Notes under the pieces: generated by a model
The model's database searches: none
What the model was told of the DNA's origin: nothing
What the model saw: the letters and a program-made list of their open reading frames with translations, nothing else
Assembly (NCBI GenBank): GCA_002179805.1
Contig: NAVB01000490.1
Coordinates: forward strand, 39,646 to 103,645
Direction of reading: 5' to 3'
DNA: 64,000 nucleotides
Source: Acanthamoeba lenticulata
Taxonomy: Eukaryota; Discosea; Longamoebia; Acanthamoebidae
Shown here: one piece after another, positions 44,401-55,200 of the stretch
How positions within the stretch are numbered: position 1 is the stretch's first letter
Layout: each line of letters begins with the position of its first letter
Made by a program: the position numbers and the translations under genes

Positions 44401-46785
44401 ATGGGCAACGAGAGCTCGGCGTCGGCGGGCCGCCCCAAAGTGGGCTATCACGTACTTAAGGTACAGCTTGGGAGGCCCTTCTCGCGCGAGGGGTGTAGTA
44501 TCAACTGCTGTTTTCTGGGTCATCTTATCAAATTCGCGAATCAAGGTAGTGGATGGCTCGCCTGGGGCGCAAGCCCAACTGGCCCCCTTTTTTGACTTCA
44601 TCGTCGCTGCGAACAACCACGTATTGGTACAGTGTCTCGGTCCCTCAACAGACACTCTCGGGCCGAGGAGGGAGCTAAAGCGTGCACACCCGCCTCGCAC
44701 AGGACAAAGAGGACTCGCGTCTGGTGGACATCCTTCGCAGCAACCTTGAGCATGAAGTTGATCTCGCGGTCTACAGCACCAAAACCGAGGAGCTGCGCCG
44801 TACGTCCACCTCCTCGTGTACACTCGATGCTCTCACAGCAGCTCATGCACCACCACGTCATCCGCCTCCGCACTCATGCGTGTACGCAGATACCAAGCTG
44901 GTACCCAGCCTCCAGTGGGGCGGCAACGGCATCGTTGGTAAGTCGCCTCGGCCCTGCGGACGAGCCTCCGCGAGGTGGTGCTTTCTGACCGACCCCGCAC
45001 CACAACAGGTGTCAGCACGCGTTTCTGTTCCCTGGCCGCCGCCATCGAGAACGTGTGGCACGTCTTGGTACACAAACCTGACTCGCCTGGTGAAGGGCGG
45101 GCATGCTGATCCCTCGGAGTGTGGAGCTGATCGAGCGCCGTGAACGTCGATTCGTAGGAAGTCCAACCCAACTCGCCCGCCGCTGAGGCCGGTCTCCAGA
45201 GCCACTTGGACTACATTGTGGGCACACCAGGTCCGCGCCGCAGTCAAGTTTTTTCGAGCAATGACCTGAAGATGACTCACACGCGCGCGTACACAGAGGT
45301 CGTGTTCAACGACCCCGAGGACTTCTTCTCGCTTGTGCAATCGAACGTTGGCATGGCCATCCAGCTCTACGTCTACAATCTGCGCGATGACAACATTCGC
45401 CTCGTGACCCTTAAGCCCCGCAAAGACTGGGGCGGCGTTGGGTGGTACAGCGGCCTCCCCCATCTTCTCTCCCTAGCCACTGTTCAGTTCTCAATGAGCT
45501 TTCTGGTCGGCCATGCAGCTTGGGTTGCGGCGTGGGCTCGGGTCTGCTCCACCGAATCGCGCGCGACAGGAAGACCGCTCTGGCCCAGTACGGCATCTCG
45601 CTTGAAGACTCTGAGTTGGGTCAGCCGAAACAACAGCAGCCTCCTCGCGCCCAGCCTGAAGCCGAGGAACTCTTTCCCTCACTGGGCCACTCGGCCGCTC
45701 CCGTCGCCTCTGCCGAGCCGACCACCATCACCGTGATTCCCACCGCAGCCCCCGCCGCTGTTACCGCTCCGCCGATTTCGCCTGTCGTGGCCGCTCAGTC
45801 CCCCTCGGCGGCTGCCGCCCCGCCGGCCGTGCAAGTGGGGAGCCCTGGCCCGTCTCCGTCTCCCGCCCTTGTGTCGCTGCCCTCTCCTGCCGAGCCTTTC
45901 TCGCCACCGCCGCGCGCTGCTGTCTCAACAACTCCTGTGACGGCCTCCTCGCCGGCATCGCTGCCGACCCCTGGGTCTGGCCCCGCCCCGGCAGTCACGA
46001 GTCCCACCACGGGCGTCGGAGTGGCCTCCGGCGGCCTATCATTGACCTCCTTCTCCTCTCCGGCGGCGGCAGCGACGGCGATCCCGGCCTCGACCTCGGA
46101 CTCGGCTGTCGGAACCACAACGCCGTCCGTTGCGGCTACCCCGGCCTCGCCCTATTCCGTGCCGGGCGCGCAGCGGCCGCTGCCGTTCTCCTACCCGCGC
46201 ACGCCGTATCAGCCGTCGCCGCTCTTCACCAGCCCCCCGGCGGCGCCCGGATCTGCGGGAGCCCCGGCATTGTCGTCGTTCTCGCCGGCGCTGCCCGGCG
46301 TGGCCACGACCGCCTCTGCCCTGCCAACGGCTGCATCGCCCCAGGCGCGTCCTCCCTATTACGCGGCATCGCCCCTGCGCCCGCCGCTCAGCGGTGGCTA
46401 TAGCATCCCCTCGTCGTCGTCGGCGACTTCGTCTTCGACGGCTTCGGGGACAGCCGCCAGGACGACGCTGCCATCGCCCTACATGATGCCGCCTCTGCAG
46501 ACCACGACGACCGGCGCAACGGCGACAACGACGCCGGGCCTGGCGGCGCGTCCGCCCTACAGCCCCTACGTGCCGGGCGCCTATGCGGCCGCGTCGAGCG
46601 CCTCGGGCACGACGACGAGCCCTTACGCCTTCCCGCGGACCTACGTGCCGCGTACCACCACTACCGCCACCACCATGACGCCTACTCCGTTGTTTTCCGC
46701 CTCGTCTGCCGCCACTTTGCCCACTTCAATCCCTTCGTCCTCTACGCCAGCGGCCGCTTCAGACGAGAAGAGCAAGGCTGCTTGA
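44401..46785 (+). CDS. GORASP: GRASP Golgi reassembly-stacking protein
   Basis: GRASP proteins tether Golgi cisternae and support unconventional secretion. The N-terminus MGNESSASA provides the myristoylated Gly2. PDZ1 is spliced from GYHVLK (exon 1, donor at 44461) and VVDGSPGAQAQLAPFFDFIV (about 44548-44608), then DSRLVDILRSNLEHEVDLAVYSTK and LVPSLQWGGNGIVG. PDZ2 includes STRFCSLAAAIENVWHVL, EVQPNSPAAEAGLQSHLDYIVGTP (about 45159-45230) and PEDFFSLVQSNVGMAIQLYVYN, then VTLKPRKDWGG joined to SLGCGVGSGLLHRI. This matches the family closely, including the GCGVGxGxLHRIP-like end. The C-terminal half (about 45600-46782) is a Ser/Pro/Ala/Thr-rich regulatory region, normally phosphorylated in mitosis. 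It is long, nearly 400 residues, and a single exon. About eight exons in all. Confidence 0.93.
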
Positions 46786-46887
46786 GGCCGAAATTCCAAG
46801 TATGACGCGATCAATAATTATAATAATAAAAATCAAAATGCAACAAGAAAAAACCAAACGTTCCCAGCGAAAAAAGGCCAGGAGGAG

Positions 46888-47650
46888 ATGAACAGCAATG
46901 GCACGCCATCGACCTCTTCGCCTACAGAGCCCAAAAGGAAAAGGTCGAAATCATCGTCTTCGCAGGGTGGAAGTGACCGCAAAATCACTCGCACTGGCCG
47001 ATCCCTTTCCAATGCGGCCGAAGAGGGCGACGGCGGCGGTAGTCTTGTGATGCTGACGCGTATGGCGGCAGCCGCAGATCTTCAACCCTCGGCCTCACCT
47101 TCCGCCATGGCGGTCGCGTCGGAGGAAGCCCAACATCAGCGCGTAAACAATGGAAACGCGACTCCGGGTGACATGAACAAGCTGCTGGCCAGCCACCACG
47201 TCTACAGTGCCGTATTTCAATGCTTCACGTCTCTCCCCTTCTACGCGTCTCTCCTCCTCGAGCTCCAGTCTTTGGCGCGTGCCATCGATGACCGCCCCGC
47301 CTTCGCGCGACAGGCTGTGTGGAGCCAGCTCGTGGCACTGGTCGCCCCGGCCTCCTCTTCCTTCTCCTTTGTGACTGCCGCCAACTCGTCCACATCTACT
47401 TCTACATCTTCATCTGTGCCAGACGCCCCATTTGGGCCGGTTGTGGCCGGTTGGCTTGCCGGGTCGTCCACCAACCTGCTCGCCGTGGAGCTCCTCTACC
47501 TGGCCTTCATGCTGACCCTCCTCAAATACCCCGACCTTCTGGGCGAGGACCGCGCCCCAGCAGGGGTCATGCCCACCGCGGGCCCGCCTCAAGCCCAGCA
47601 GGTCCAGCAGACCCCGCAGGCCGCTCTCGCCAACTTCGCGCAGTACCAGG

Positions 47651-47681
<31 letters not shown>

Positions 47682-49439
47682 CGCCCTCCAACTTCAGCTC
47701 CAGCTCCAGCAACAGCAACAACAGCAGCAGCTCAGTGCCGGCCGACCAATGCAGCTGCCGCCACCGCCTCAGCACTATCTGCAGGCGTCGCCGCAGCAGC
47801 AGCCCAGGGCCGTTCAGTCACAGCAGCAGCATCAGCAGCCACAGCAGACGACGCCCAAGCAGCAGCGACACAGGGGCAGCTCGTCGTCGACGCCCAGTCC
47901 CCCGGCTACGTCCAAGCAGCAGTACAATGGCGGCACGGGGCGGGCGACGTCATCATCAACATCATCAACATCATCGTTATCTGCACAGACGCAGGCCCAG
48001 ACACAGCAGCGGCTCTTGGGCACGGTGCCGCTGCCCAAGGTGCTCCCGCTGGCGCCGTCGAGTTCGACGCCCGGGGCTGGTGCCGCCCAGGCCGCACCGG
48101 GCGCCTTTTCGACGCTGGTCTTGACCAAGGACGGCCGGCTGCGCACGCAGCAACAACAGCATCAACAGCAGCATCAACAGGCGCTGCACCAGCACCAACA
48201 GCAGCAGCACCAACAGCAGCAGCAGCAACAGCAGCAACAACAGCAACAGCAGCAGTCTTCACAGATGACCTTGGCCGGGGCCACCGGGTCCAACATCACC
48301 GTGGCCCTCCAGCAACTGGCTCTGGTCCGGCCCTCTCTCTCCCTTCTTGCGCTCCCAATTCACTCGTGGCTCACACGCGCGCAAACACATGCGAAACACA
48401 TGTGGCCACCATCACCACAGCTGCAACACTGGGCCGGGGAGCTGGATGAGCTGCCGGCCGACCAGAAGGCGATGCTGTGGCAGGTGTGCGAGTCGCTGCC
48501 GCACTGGAACAACAATATGTGCTTCAAGGACTCGTTCCGCAAGACGGTTGAGCTCTGGTCGTCTGACGTGCGCACCAGCATGGTACGCCCCCCCCCCCTT
48601 CGCTAAATCTACTCTCGCCAGCATCGTCATCATCAACGTTCCTCTCCTGGATCTCGCAGATGTCGATCTTCTCGCTGTTTTACGCGATCAGCACGCTGCG
48701 CGTGTACGACGCGCAGCCCCAGTCGTCGGATTCGGCTGCTTCTTCTTCTTCTTCTTCTTCCAAGCCGGCCACGTCATCGTCGACTTCTTCATCGACGTCG
48801 TCATCATCGTCATCGACATCATCGTCTCAGGTGCCGTTCACGATGCTGCCGCCCCTAGCCCAGACAGGCCTGCTCCCCGCTCCATTCCAGCCGTCGTCGC
48901 CGCCATCGTCGTCGGGCCGCGGCGCCTCTTCATCATCAACGACGACGACGACAACGGCGCGGTCGGACTCAGAGTTTGCTTACCTTTCGGCCCTCAATGC
49001 GGCCGCCATGCTGCGCAACTCATCGTCGACTCTGCCCTCGCTTGCACCCTCAACGCCTTCCTTGTCCTCCTCGTCCTTCTCCACGTCTTCGACTTCATCC
49101 TCATCCTCATCTTCTTCGTCCTCCTCATCATCCTCGTCGACCGGGGCGACCGCAGCTCGTTCGCCGCCCGGATCGGGCGGTGGCGCGGCGGCCCTGCTCC
49201 AGAGCCGACCACCACCCGCGCAGCCGCTGCCGCAGCAGACGTTGGCCGCGTCGTCACCACCACCGCAGCAGCAGCAACAACAGCAGCAGGCGGCGCACAG
49301 TAGCTCGCTGTTTCCCTTCCTGCCCTACCCGCCCAGCTACACGCCGACGAGCATGCCCTCGGGCCCTCCCTCGTCTTCCTCGTCTTTGTCCTCTTCCTCC
49401 TCCACGTCGGCCGGCAGCGAGCAGCGACGCCCGACGTGA
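46888..49439 (+). CDS. Polyglutamine-rich protein of unknown family
   Basis: I do not recognise the family. The start MNSNGTPSTSS is followed by a basic patch KRKRSKSSSS, a likely nuclear signal. A helical block spans about 47180-47560 (LLASHHVYSAVFQCFTSLPFYASLLLEL, AVWSQLVALV, AVELLYLAFMLTLLKYP). Then come long Gln tracts with His, Leu and Ala (about 47590-48260), encoded by mixed CAG/CAA codons. Two introns (about 48328-48420 and 48582-48658) remove the frame breaks and give LQHWAGELDELPADQKAMLWQV, SLPHWNNNMCFKDSFRKTVELW and MSIFSLFYAISTLRVYD. The last exon is Ser/Pro/Thr-rich and ends at 49439. The composition (nuclear signal, Gln-rich disorder, two small helical blocks) would suit a transcription co-regulator. 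That is only an inference. Confidence 0.75.
47648..48258 (+). repeat. CAG/CAA polyglutamine tracts
   Basis: Several Gln runs are coded by interrupted CAG/CAA codons, at about 47648-47680, 47698-47730, 47790-47850 and 48149-48258. The last contains an unbroken run of about seventeen Gln. CAA interruptions should limit replication slippage. Confidence 0.85.
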
Positions 49440-49467
49440 GAAAAAGATCACGAATGCTTGGAATTCT

Positions 49468-49698
49468 TTAGAGAGGAATAACAACAGCTCGGGGTTGATG
49501 AATCTGGCTTTCGGTCCAGGCCACCACGTCTCTGCGGCCGTTCCTCTTGGCCTCCCTGAAGCAAACAGAAGCTCGCCAAGGGCAGCCATTGGCGCGTGCC
49601 CACTCGAGCACGTGCAGGTGGCCTCCTGCGGCCGCCCTTGCACATACGCCATCGATGAGATCATTCATGCCCACCACCTCGGCATGGCCGACTTCCAT
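49468..49698 (-). pseudogene. Internally deleted remnant of the GCPW-repeat family
   Basis: A 76-residue frame. Its first part (HAEVVGMNDLIDGV) matches the conserved N-terminus VVGMNDLMVELV of the neighbouring full-length gene. It then jumps directly to one repeat unit (CARAAAGGHLHVLEWARANGCPW) and to a C-terminal piece (DVVAWTESQIHQ) resembling DVVAWIEANEQT of that neighbour. The F-box helices and all but one repeat are missing. It is on the same strand and 81 bases beyond the 3' end of the neighbour, so it is best read as a tandem duplicate that lost its middle. A short functional gene is less likely. Confidence 0.7.
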
Positions 49699-49779
49699 CA
49701 ACTTTCGCTTGACATAAAGTGAAAACCAATTTTTTATGCGCCTTTAATTTTTAATTTTGTGTGGCTGAAGTACCTTTCA

Positions 49780-50973
49780 TCAATCTCGTCCCTCTTCTCC
49801 AACGTTGATGGATGTCTGCTCATTGGCTTCGATCCACGCCACCACGTCCCAACGCATGCTCCTCTTGGCCACTTTGCCGCAGTAATCGGGCTGCCATGGG
49901 CAACCGTTGGCGCGCGCCCACTGAAGCGTAGTGAGGTGGCCTCCCTGGGACGCCCTGCTGCACGTCCTTCTGTCCCAGGAGCAGCCATTGGCATGCGCCC
50001 ACTGAAGCACGGTCAGGTGGCCTCCACCACCAGCAGAGGCACAGGTCGATTCATCCCACGGGCAGCCGTTGTCGTGTGCCCACTGGAGCACGGCCAAGTG
50101 GCCTTTTTCCGCGGCCCAGGCGCAGATCAACTCGTCCCACGGGCAGCCGTTGTCGTGTGCCCACTGGAGCACATCCAGGTGGCCTCTCCTGGCCGCCCAG
50201 GCACAGGTCATCTCGTCCCACGGGCAGCCGTTGGCGTGCGCCCACTGGAGCACCTCCAGATGGCCTCCCCAGGCCGCGTTGAGTGATGTGTCCCGATCCC
50301 ACGGGCAGCCGTTGGAGTGCGCCCACTGGAGCACAGCCAAGTGGCCTCCCCAGGCAGCATAGGCAGTGACGTAGCTGCCCTGCGGACAGCCATTGATGTG
50401 CGTCCACTGAAGCACTGCTGCGTGGCCTCTCCTGTCGACGTGATCAGCTGGAAGGATGTCCCAGGGGCAGCCATTGGCGCGCAACCACTGGAGCACAGCC
50501 AAGTGGCCGCCCGCAGCGGCGTGAGGGCAGGGATTCAAGCCCCACAGGAGCCCGTTGGCATGAGCCCACTGTAGCACGTGTAAATGGCCTCCTCCAGCTG
50601 CTGCGGCCCATGTTCAAGAGCTCCAGGGGCATCCATTGGCACCAATAATACTGTTCCACGGGCAGCCACTGGTGTGCGCCCACTGGAGGAGCGACAGCCA
50701 GCCCTGGCCGGCAACTTGCCCGGCATATTCAACGACGGCAGAGTGACTATGGATGGAAGCCATGGGAGGCAGCTGGACGGATGGGTCGACAACGAGTAGG
50801 AGGTGGTCAAAGGCACGACTCCACTGGCGGCACACAGCGCGGCAGGCCGGCAGGGTAAGCGGGTGCACGAACTGGAAGACGAAGCTAACCAGCTCCACCA
50901 TGAGGTCGTTCATGCCCACCACACCAAGGGAGGTGAAAACGTGGTCTTCAGTCAGCGGCTTGAGCACCGCCAT
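49780..50973 (-). pseudogene. F-box/GCPW-repeat protein with in-frame stop (possible pseudogene)
   Basis: Starts at ATG 50973 (MAVLKPLTEDHVF) with an F-box-like region (VVGMNDLMVELVSFVFQFVH, CRAVCRQW). It continues with about nine or ten 27-residue GCPW repeats to 49780. Same family as the intact gene at 31268, but on the opposite strand. A TGA (complement of 50614-50616) interrupts the reading frame after the second unit. Upstream and downstream frames are the same, and the residue spacing across the stop fits the repeat period, so this is a point nonsense. The unit before it (GCPWNSIIGANGCPW) also looks shortened. A 42-base intron, 50642-50601 (GTGCC...CCGCAG), could remove the stop while keeping phase. 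That would leave the gene functional but break the 27-residue period. Both readings are open. Confidence 0.75.
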
Positions 50974-51252
50974 CTTGGCGGAAGCACGTTATTCAGGGAA
51001 GGAGACAAATTTCATTTTAAATAAGAAAAAAAACATTACCTATGTCCCAACACACTTGCTCGCACCTTCTACAAGCCCTTACCCTGTCATACAAAATGCC
51101 TTATGGTAGACGTTTCATCGATCGGTCAGCTGACATGCTGGTGCTAGCATGTGGCGCAAGACGAATGGTGACTCGGCACACCACTGGGTGAGCCACAAAA
51201 CCAGCGGCTCGTTGCCCATGAGTAATCTGGTCATTTAAACTGTTTGCTCGGC

Positions 51253-52191
51253 ATGGCTTACCAACACTCCCAGCCTGTACCATGGATCTACCTGGCCATG
51301 CTCACCTTATTCTGCACAGCCGTTTCTCTATGGCTGTTGAAGGCTCGCGACTCGACCTTGATCGTTCCGCAACCGTCCATCTCCACAGACAGCCACCACG
51401 GCGACGGCGGCCACATGAGCCATCGTCACGGTGGTCATAACTCCCACACGCTACCTCCACCCTCGGATGACATGTTCGCCAACAAGATCACCGTCTATCC
51501 AGCCTCGGATCCCTGGTATCCAAACGAGACGGTGAGCTCCAGTCATCCACGTCTGCGACACCTGCTGGCCCACTGGGTCCACCTCGCCCACACACTCGAG
51601 CTGCGCTACGTGGCGGTGGCTGGCACTCTGCTCGGCTGCCTGCGCAACTGCCACATCATCCCTTGGGACTCGGACATGGACATCGCCATTCACCGCGAGA
51701 CCGCCGAGAAGCTCGCTCAGCTGGCCGCGGGCAGTCCCGCCACGGGCTGGCAACACGCCAAGGTCGAAGGTGTGCATATCCTTTGGAACAGCGTCGTTGG
51801 CTATTTCCAGCCGTGGGAGGAGAACGAGGTGCGGCTCATCGTCAACATGCATCGCGCCCAGAACCTGCCCGGGGACGGGCTCCGGTACGACCGCAAGGGT
51901 CAGCTCGTGGACGATCAAATCGACTCGGTGTCCTTTGTCGGGCCCTTCGCTCGGCTGGTGAGCTTTGTCGACGGGCGCACGACCCACTTGGACATCTTCT
52001 GCGTGGAGGAGTTCGCGGGCACCTACGGCGTCGCTGCCACCGAGGTCGGGCCCGAGAAGGCCAGCTTCCCGGCGCAGGTCGAGCCATGTACGCTCGAGGG
52101 CTACGACTTGTGGTGTCCGTCGAAGCGCGACTACGAGCCGATGATGGTGCACGAATACGGCGAAGACTACATCATCCCCCGCAAGTCGTAG
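51253..52191 (+). CDS. LicD/fukutin-like phosphotransferase, type II membrane protein
   Basis: LicD/fukutin-family enzymes transfer phosphocholine or ribitol/glycerol phosphate to glycans, in eukaryotes within the Golgi. A single exon of 312 residues. The N-terminus has one hydrophobic helix (WIYLAMLTLFCTAVSLWLL, residues about 12-30) preceded by a short cytoplasmic stretch, giving type II topology. A His-rich stem (HHGDGG, HMSHRHGGHNSH) follows. The catalytic core is RYVAVAGTLLGCLRN followed by IIPWDSDMDIAI (about 51600-51695), with the Asp-x-Asp metal motif of the nucleotidyltransferase fold. EGYDLWCPSKRDYEPMM near the C-terminus is a familiar distal block. The closest eukaryotic relatives are fukutin, FKRP and fungal Mnn4-like proteins. 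The donor and acceptor substrates are not predictable. Confidence 0.87.
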   Translation: MAYQHSQPVPWIYLAMLTLFCTAVSLWLLKARDSTLIVPQPSISTDSHHGDGGHMSHRHGGHNSHTLPPPSDDMFANKITVYPASDPWYPNETVSSSHPRLRHLLAHWVHLAHTLELRYVAVAGTLLGCLRNCHIIPWDSDMDIAIHRETAEKLAQLAAGSPATGWQHAKVEGVHILWNSVVGYFQPWEENEVRLIVNMHRAQNLPGDGLRYDRKGQLVDDQIDSVSFVGPFARLVSFVDGRTTHLDIFCVEEFAGTYGVAATEVGPEKASFPAQVEPCTLEGYDLWCPSKRDYEPMMVHEYGEDYIIPRKS

Positions 52192-52254
52192 CTGAAGAAA
52201 ACACACATAGAAATACTTGTACAGGCCAATAATAATAATAGACATCATTCTCAC

Positions 52255-55200
52255 TCACATGGAAGGAGCGCTGTCGCGGGAGTGTGAGGGTAGCGCGGGC
52301 GAGTCCACTACTCCTGCTTGTGGTCCGGCTCGCTCGGCGTCGGCAACCACCACGTTGTGGTGGCGCTTGACGCTCCACATGCCATCTGTGTATCGCGTTT
52401 CAGTCCCATTGCTACTACAAGAAAAACAGCGCAAAGCGCGGTACCGCGAAGCACGGCGAGCCGTTGACCGAGCTCGCGGGCGTTGGGGTTCGTCCGCTTC
52501 TGGTGCTGCATCATCTGCAGCGAGTTCACCTCGCGCAGGTCCTCCGGTTTCCTGTTGGGCCCGCCCGAGCGCTCTGTCAGACCGCGCAAAGACACAAAAG
52601 AAAAAGAGGCAGCCGAACCGGATCATGCTGCGCAGGGCCAGGGGCGTGCTGGCCGCGGCCTGGCGCCGCTGGCTGGCCTGCTTCTTCTTCTGCTCAATCA
52701 CCAGTTTCTGTGCGTGCATGGAACATGTCGTGTAAGCCATGTTATCGCAGCATCATTCAGTTCGCTTCAAGGTTCGGTCGGACGCACCCTCTTCTCAGCC
52801 TCGGCCTGCTGGCGCTGCAGCTCCCTGTTCTGTCGAACGGCGTCCTGCTCGGAGCGTGATTGGTGCCCCAACGTCAACTTTCCATGGAAAGAGGAAGTGT
52901 CAAGAAGAAAGAAGAGCGGCCGAACCTGGAAATCGGTCATGAACTGGTGGAGGAGCGCGAAGACGTCCTTGCCCGTGCCGCCCCGGCCGGCCTCGCCCTC
53001 GGTGTCGCCGCCCGACGACGCAGCCATCGACGATGTAGAGCCCAGCAAGGAGCCGTTGGACATGATCTCTTGGGAGAGCAGGCCCATCCGCCGGCTCAGC
53101 TGTTGCACGTTCTTGGCCAGACCCTGCGCGATCGCCGCGTCGAGCTCACGCCTCAAGCGCCCGAGCTGGACCCACCGCGGGTCCTCGCTTCGCGCCGACA
53201 TGTCGTCTGTTGCCGCCAATTCTTCCTGCTTTGGCTGCTGCTGCTGATGCTCAGCGCTCGGCCCGCTTTGACCACTGCCGGGCTCCTGCGTGTGTGTGTG
53301 TGTGTGGGTGGGTGGAGTGAGCGTGTGTCCGTGATGAACGGGTGGTGGACATACAGCTTCGCCCAAGTAGGCGTGGAGCTGCTTGACTTGGATCTGCAGC
53401 TCGCGCGATCGCGCACGGAGGCCGTCTATGGCTGCCGCTGACTTGGCCACGAAACTGATGGCAGCAAGGACAAGCACGCGAGTGAGGTCTTTTGTTTTGT
53501 TTTCTGTTTTTTTGTATTGTAATTTGTTGGCGTACGTCTGCATGATGGCGCAGTAGGCATCGCGCTCGTCGATGGGCGTGATGGCCTCGAGGCCCTGCTT
53601 GATCGCCTCGAGCTCCGCGTTGAGGGACTCGGGCCGCTCGCGGATCCACGTGAGCCGGTCTGCTCCCACAAGGGCATCACGTCTCAGCTGCAGCACGTCG
53701 ACATCGACAACACCGAAAACGACGACAACATCGACAGCGATGACGACAAGTCAGGAGGCGCACAGACCTTTCCAGTCGGGTCGCAGGTGACGCAGCTCGT
53801 CGGGCAAGCGGGCGACGACGTGCGGCTCATGCCGCTCGATCTCGAGGGCGATGAACTGGAGCAGGTTGCGCTTGGCCGGTACGCCCGACGACGTCATCTC
53901 CTTGAGCTGCGGGAGGCACGCCAGCCGGAAAGCCTTGGCCGTGATGGGCATGCCCAGGCGCAGGTGCCCGGCGTTGAGGCAGTTGACCGTGCTCAGCGTG
54001 TACTGCAGGATGCGCTTAAGGGCCGTGCTCTCGCGAATCTCGGCGATTGACTTGGCCAGCACGTCCATCTCCGTGGTGAGCTCGTCCACGATCGCAGGGA
54101 GCTGCAGGCGGAGCAGGCAGCCCTGGATCCGCGCGCCGAGCCTGGGAATGTCCCGCAGCTGATACATGATGGCGATGACGAAATGACAACGGCGAACGCG
54201 TCAGGCTCTTGGCTGTTCAAGCGCGGACGCGAGGGAAGGGAAACGGCAGGCGCACCGAGAGGAAGAAGGCGTCGACCAGGCTCAGCTTACTGGCGCCCGC
54301 GCTCGGCTCGTACTTGACAAACACCTCGAGCTGTACACACACGTGATAATGTGCGTTCAGATGAGACCGCTGTAGTGGAATGCGGGAGGCCAAGAGGACG
54401 TGCCTCGGTAGGAGTGGGGAGATTGGCACACAGGGTCTCGATGACGCTTTTGTCCACGTCCGCCAGGCCGTTCTCCAGCAGCGATCGACGGAAGTGGACG
54501 CGCTGTGCCTCGTCCCAGTCCACTTCACCTGAGCAGGTAAGGTGGGTTCGATGTTAGCCCACCGAGCCGACACAAGACTTGGAACTGACGAATTCTTTGG
54601 TCTGCACCTTTGCCGGCCACTCGAGGCAGCCAACTCGGCTCGAGGCCGTCCGGGTGCTCGCTCATGACCACCTGCTTGACCGTACGCTGGTTCGAGCGCA
54701 GTAGCATCTCTGCGGCCCGGCCGAATAAGTCCGGATCCATCACGACTATAGAGACAAGGCGAGCGCCTGCGTACCGAGTTGCTTGGTCCTGTCCTGCCCT
54801 GTGAGCAGGTGGCCGTCTTCCTTGTCGGCGCTGCCGAGCTTGCGTCCCTGCCCGGCCCCGGCCCTGCCGGTCTTGACGGCAAACAGCTGTTGCAGCGCGG
54901 CCTCGTCGACCTGGACCTCACCGGCGGGCGGTTCGACCGAAGCTTCGGTCGAGGCAGCAGTTACAGCGGCGGGCGGCTTGGCGAGGTCAAAGAAGATGGT
55001 CCCGCGCGCGGCGTCCTCCGAGATGGGATCCCACTCGAAGCGCCGCAGCTTCGCTCGGCCCAGCGGGAGCATGGCGGAACCGCCCATGAGGGGCGGCGGG
55101 GGCGCGGGACTGGCGGGCGCGGCGGGCACGCCAGTCTGGGAAGTCGCGAGCGGGAAGGACGGAAGCAAGAGCGGCGGCGGCAAAGGCACCTGAGGATTCA

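Noticed and set aside
50614..50616. Selenocysteine reading of the in-frame TGA in the GCPW-repeat gene
   Set aside because: The position is a variable residue of the repeat, no Cys/Sec-dependent enzyme is involved, and no SECIS-like hairpin was noticed. Nonsense or a small intron is simpler.
53291..53310. (GT)n microsatellite as a Z-DNA or regulatory element
   Set aside because: It is short, about nine dinucleotides, and sits inside an intron of the formin gene. There is no further support.
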